Source: Gallionella sp. | Lineage (GTDB): Bacteria > Pseudomonadota > Gammaproteobacteria > Burkholderiales > Gallionellaceae | Length of the DNA stretch: 64,000 bases | Direction of reading: 5' to 3' | NCBI GenBank assembly: GCA_023229845.1 | Contig: JALNYK010000007.1 | Location: 1-64,000, forward strand | Made by a program: the position numbers and the translations under genes | Shown: positions 63,863 through 64,000 of the stretch, piece after piece | Layout: the number at the start of each line of letters is the position of its first letter | Position numbering within the stretch: the stretch's first letter is position 1 | The notes under the pieces: generated by a model | The model's input: only the letters and a program-made list of their open reading frames with translations | What the model was told of the DNA's origin: nothing | The model's database searches: none

Positions 63863-64000
63863 CGCTTGCTCCGACAGGAAGTGTGAAATTGAACCTGGCG
63901 CCTTCATCGTCATACTGTTCCGCCCATATTTTTCCGCCATGATTTTCGACCAGAGAACGGCAGATGGGCAACCCCAGCCCCAGACCCTCTTGTTTCGAAC
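63855..64000 (-). CDS. Sensor histidine kinase, C-terminal fragment cut by window edge
   Basis: The minus strand from 63998 to the TAA at 63855-63857 reads 47 residues including GLGLGLPICRSLVENHGGKI and a terminal FNFTLPVG strand. This is the G2 box and last strands of a HATPase_c domain of FixL/NtrB-like kinases. Only the end of the gene is present. Overlap with the FixJ-type start identifies it as the cognate kinase. Confidence 0.88.
   Translation of the reverse strand, partial: SKQEGLGLGLPICRSLVENHGGKIWAEQYDDEGARFNFTLPVGASDE

Overview
The window looks like chromosomal DNA of a betaproteobacterium. The best guess is the order Nitrosomonadales, possibly Gallionellaceae; this is inferred from gene content and gene order, not proven. 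Coding density is high, and I see no integrase, transposase, phage structural gene or CRISPR array. The left edge carries the promoter and boxA leader of a ribosomal RNA operon that runs off the window on the minus strand, with an initiator tRNA gene just upstream of it.

Layout. 0.3-8.7 kb: OprB-type porin, chemoreceptor, two SAM-dependent methyltransferase-fold proteins, a SIMPL/LemA/GIDE-like envelope cluster, a VOC protein, a 450-bp AT-rich gap with three clustered DnaA-box sequences, and a cytochrome b561. 8.9-11.4 kb: Nudix hydrolase and a FapA-like DUF342 protein. 11.5-27.4 kb: one long minus-strand unit, tpiA-secG-tRNA-Leu-nuoABCDEFGHIJKLMN, i.e. the complete 14-subunit NADH dehydrogenase I. 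27.5-34.9 kb: a J-domain/Sel1-repeat pair, then pcnB-folK-dNK-panB-panC-panD (RNA polyadenylation, folate, deoxynucleoside salvage, pantothenate) and a PsiF-like gene. 35.2-40.5 kb: two small unknown proteins sharing a C-terminal motif, a class I amidotransferase, and xseB-ispA-dxs-folE2.

40.7-48.6 kb is the most unusual part. A membrane-anchored Ser/Thr kinase converges on an adenylate cyclase-FHA protein. Next to them is a tight operon encoding a ZorA-like motor protein with a very long helical tail, a ZorB-like peptidoglycan-binding stator protein and a ZorC-like EH-signature protein. No ZorD or ZorE follows; a lytic transglycosylase lies immediately beyond. This looks like an incomplete or alternative Zorya-type system placed beside phospho-signalling genes.

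48.7-64 kb: a histidine kinase with a degenerate ATP-binding domain, a NarL-type regulator, and an eleven-gene hybrid type II secretion/type IV pilus-like operon whose secretin is a lipoprotein with N-terminal TPR-like and C-terminal cohesin-like regions. A PAS-GGDEF protein diverges from it. The window ends with a NarX-type kinase and a FixJ-type regulator translationally coupled to a histidine kinase cut by the right edge. Paired palindromic REP-like repeats of three sequence families are scattered through the window, one of them inside the nuo operon.
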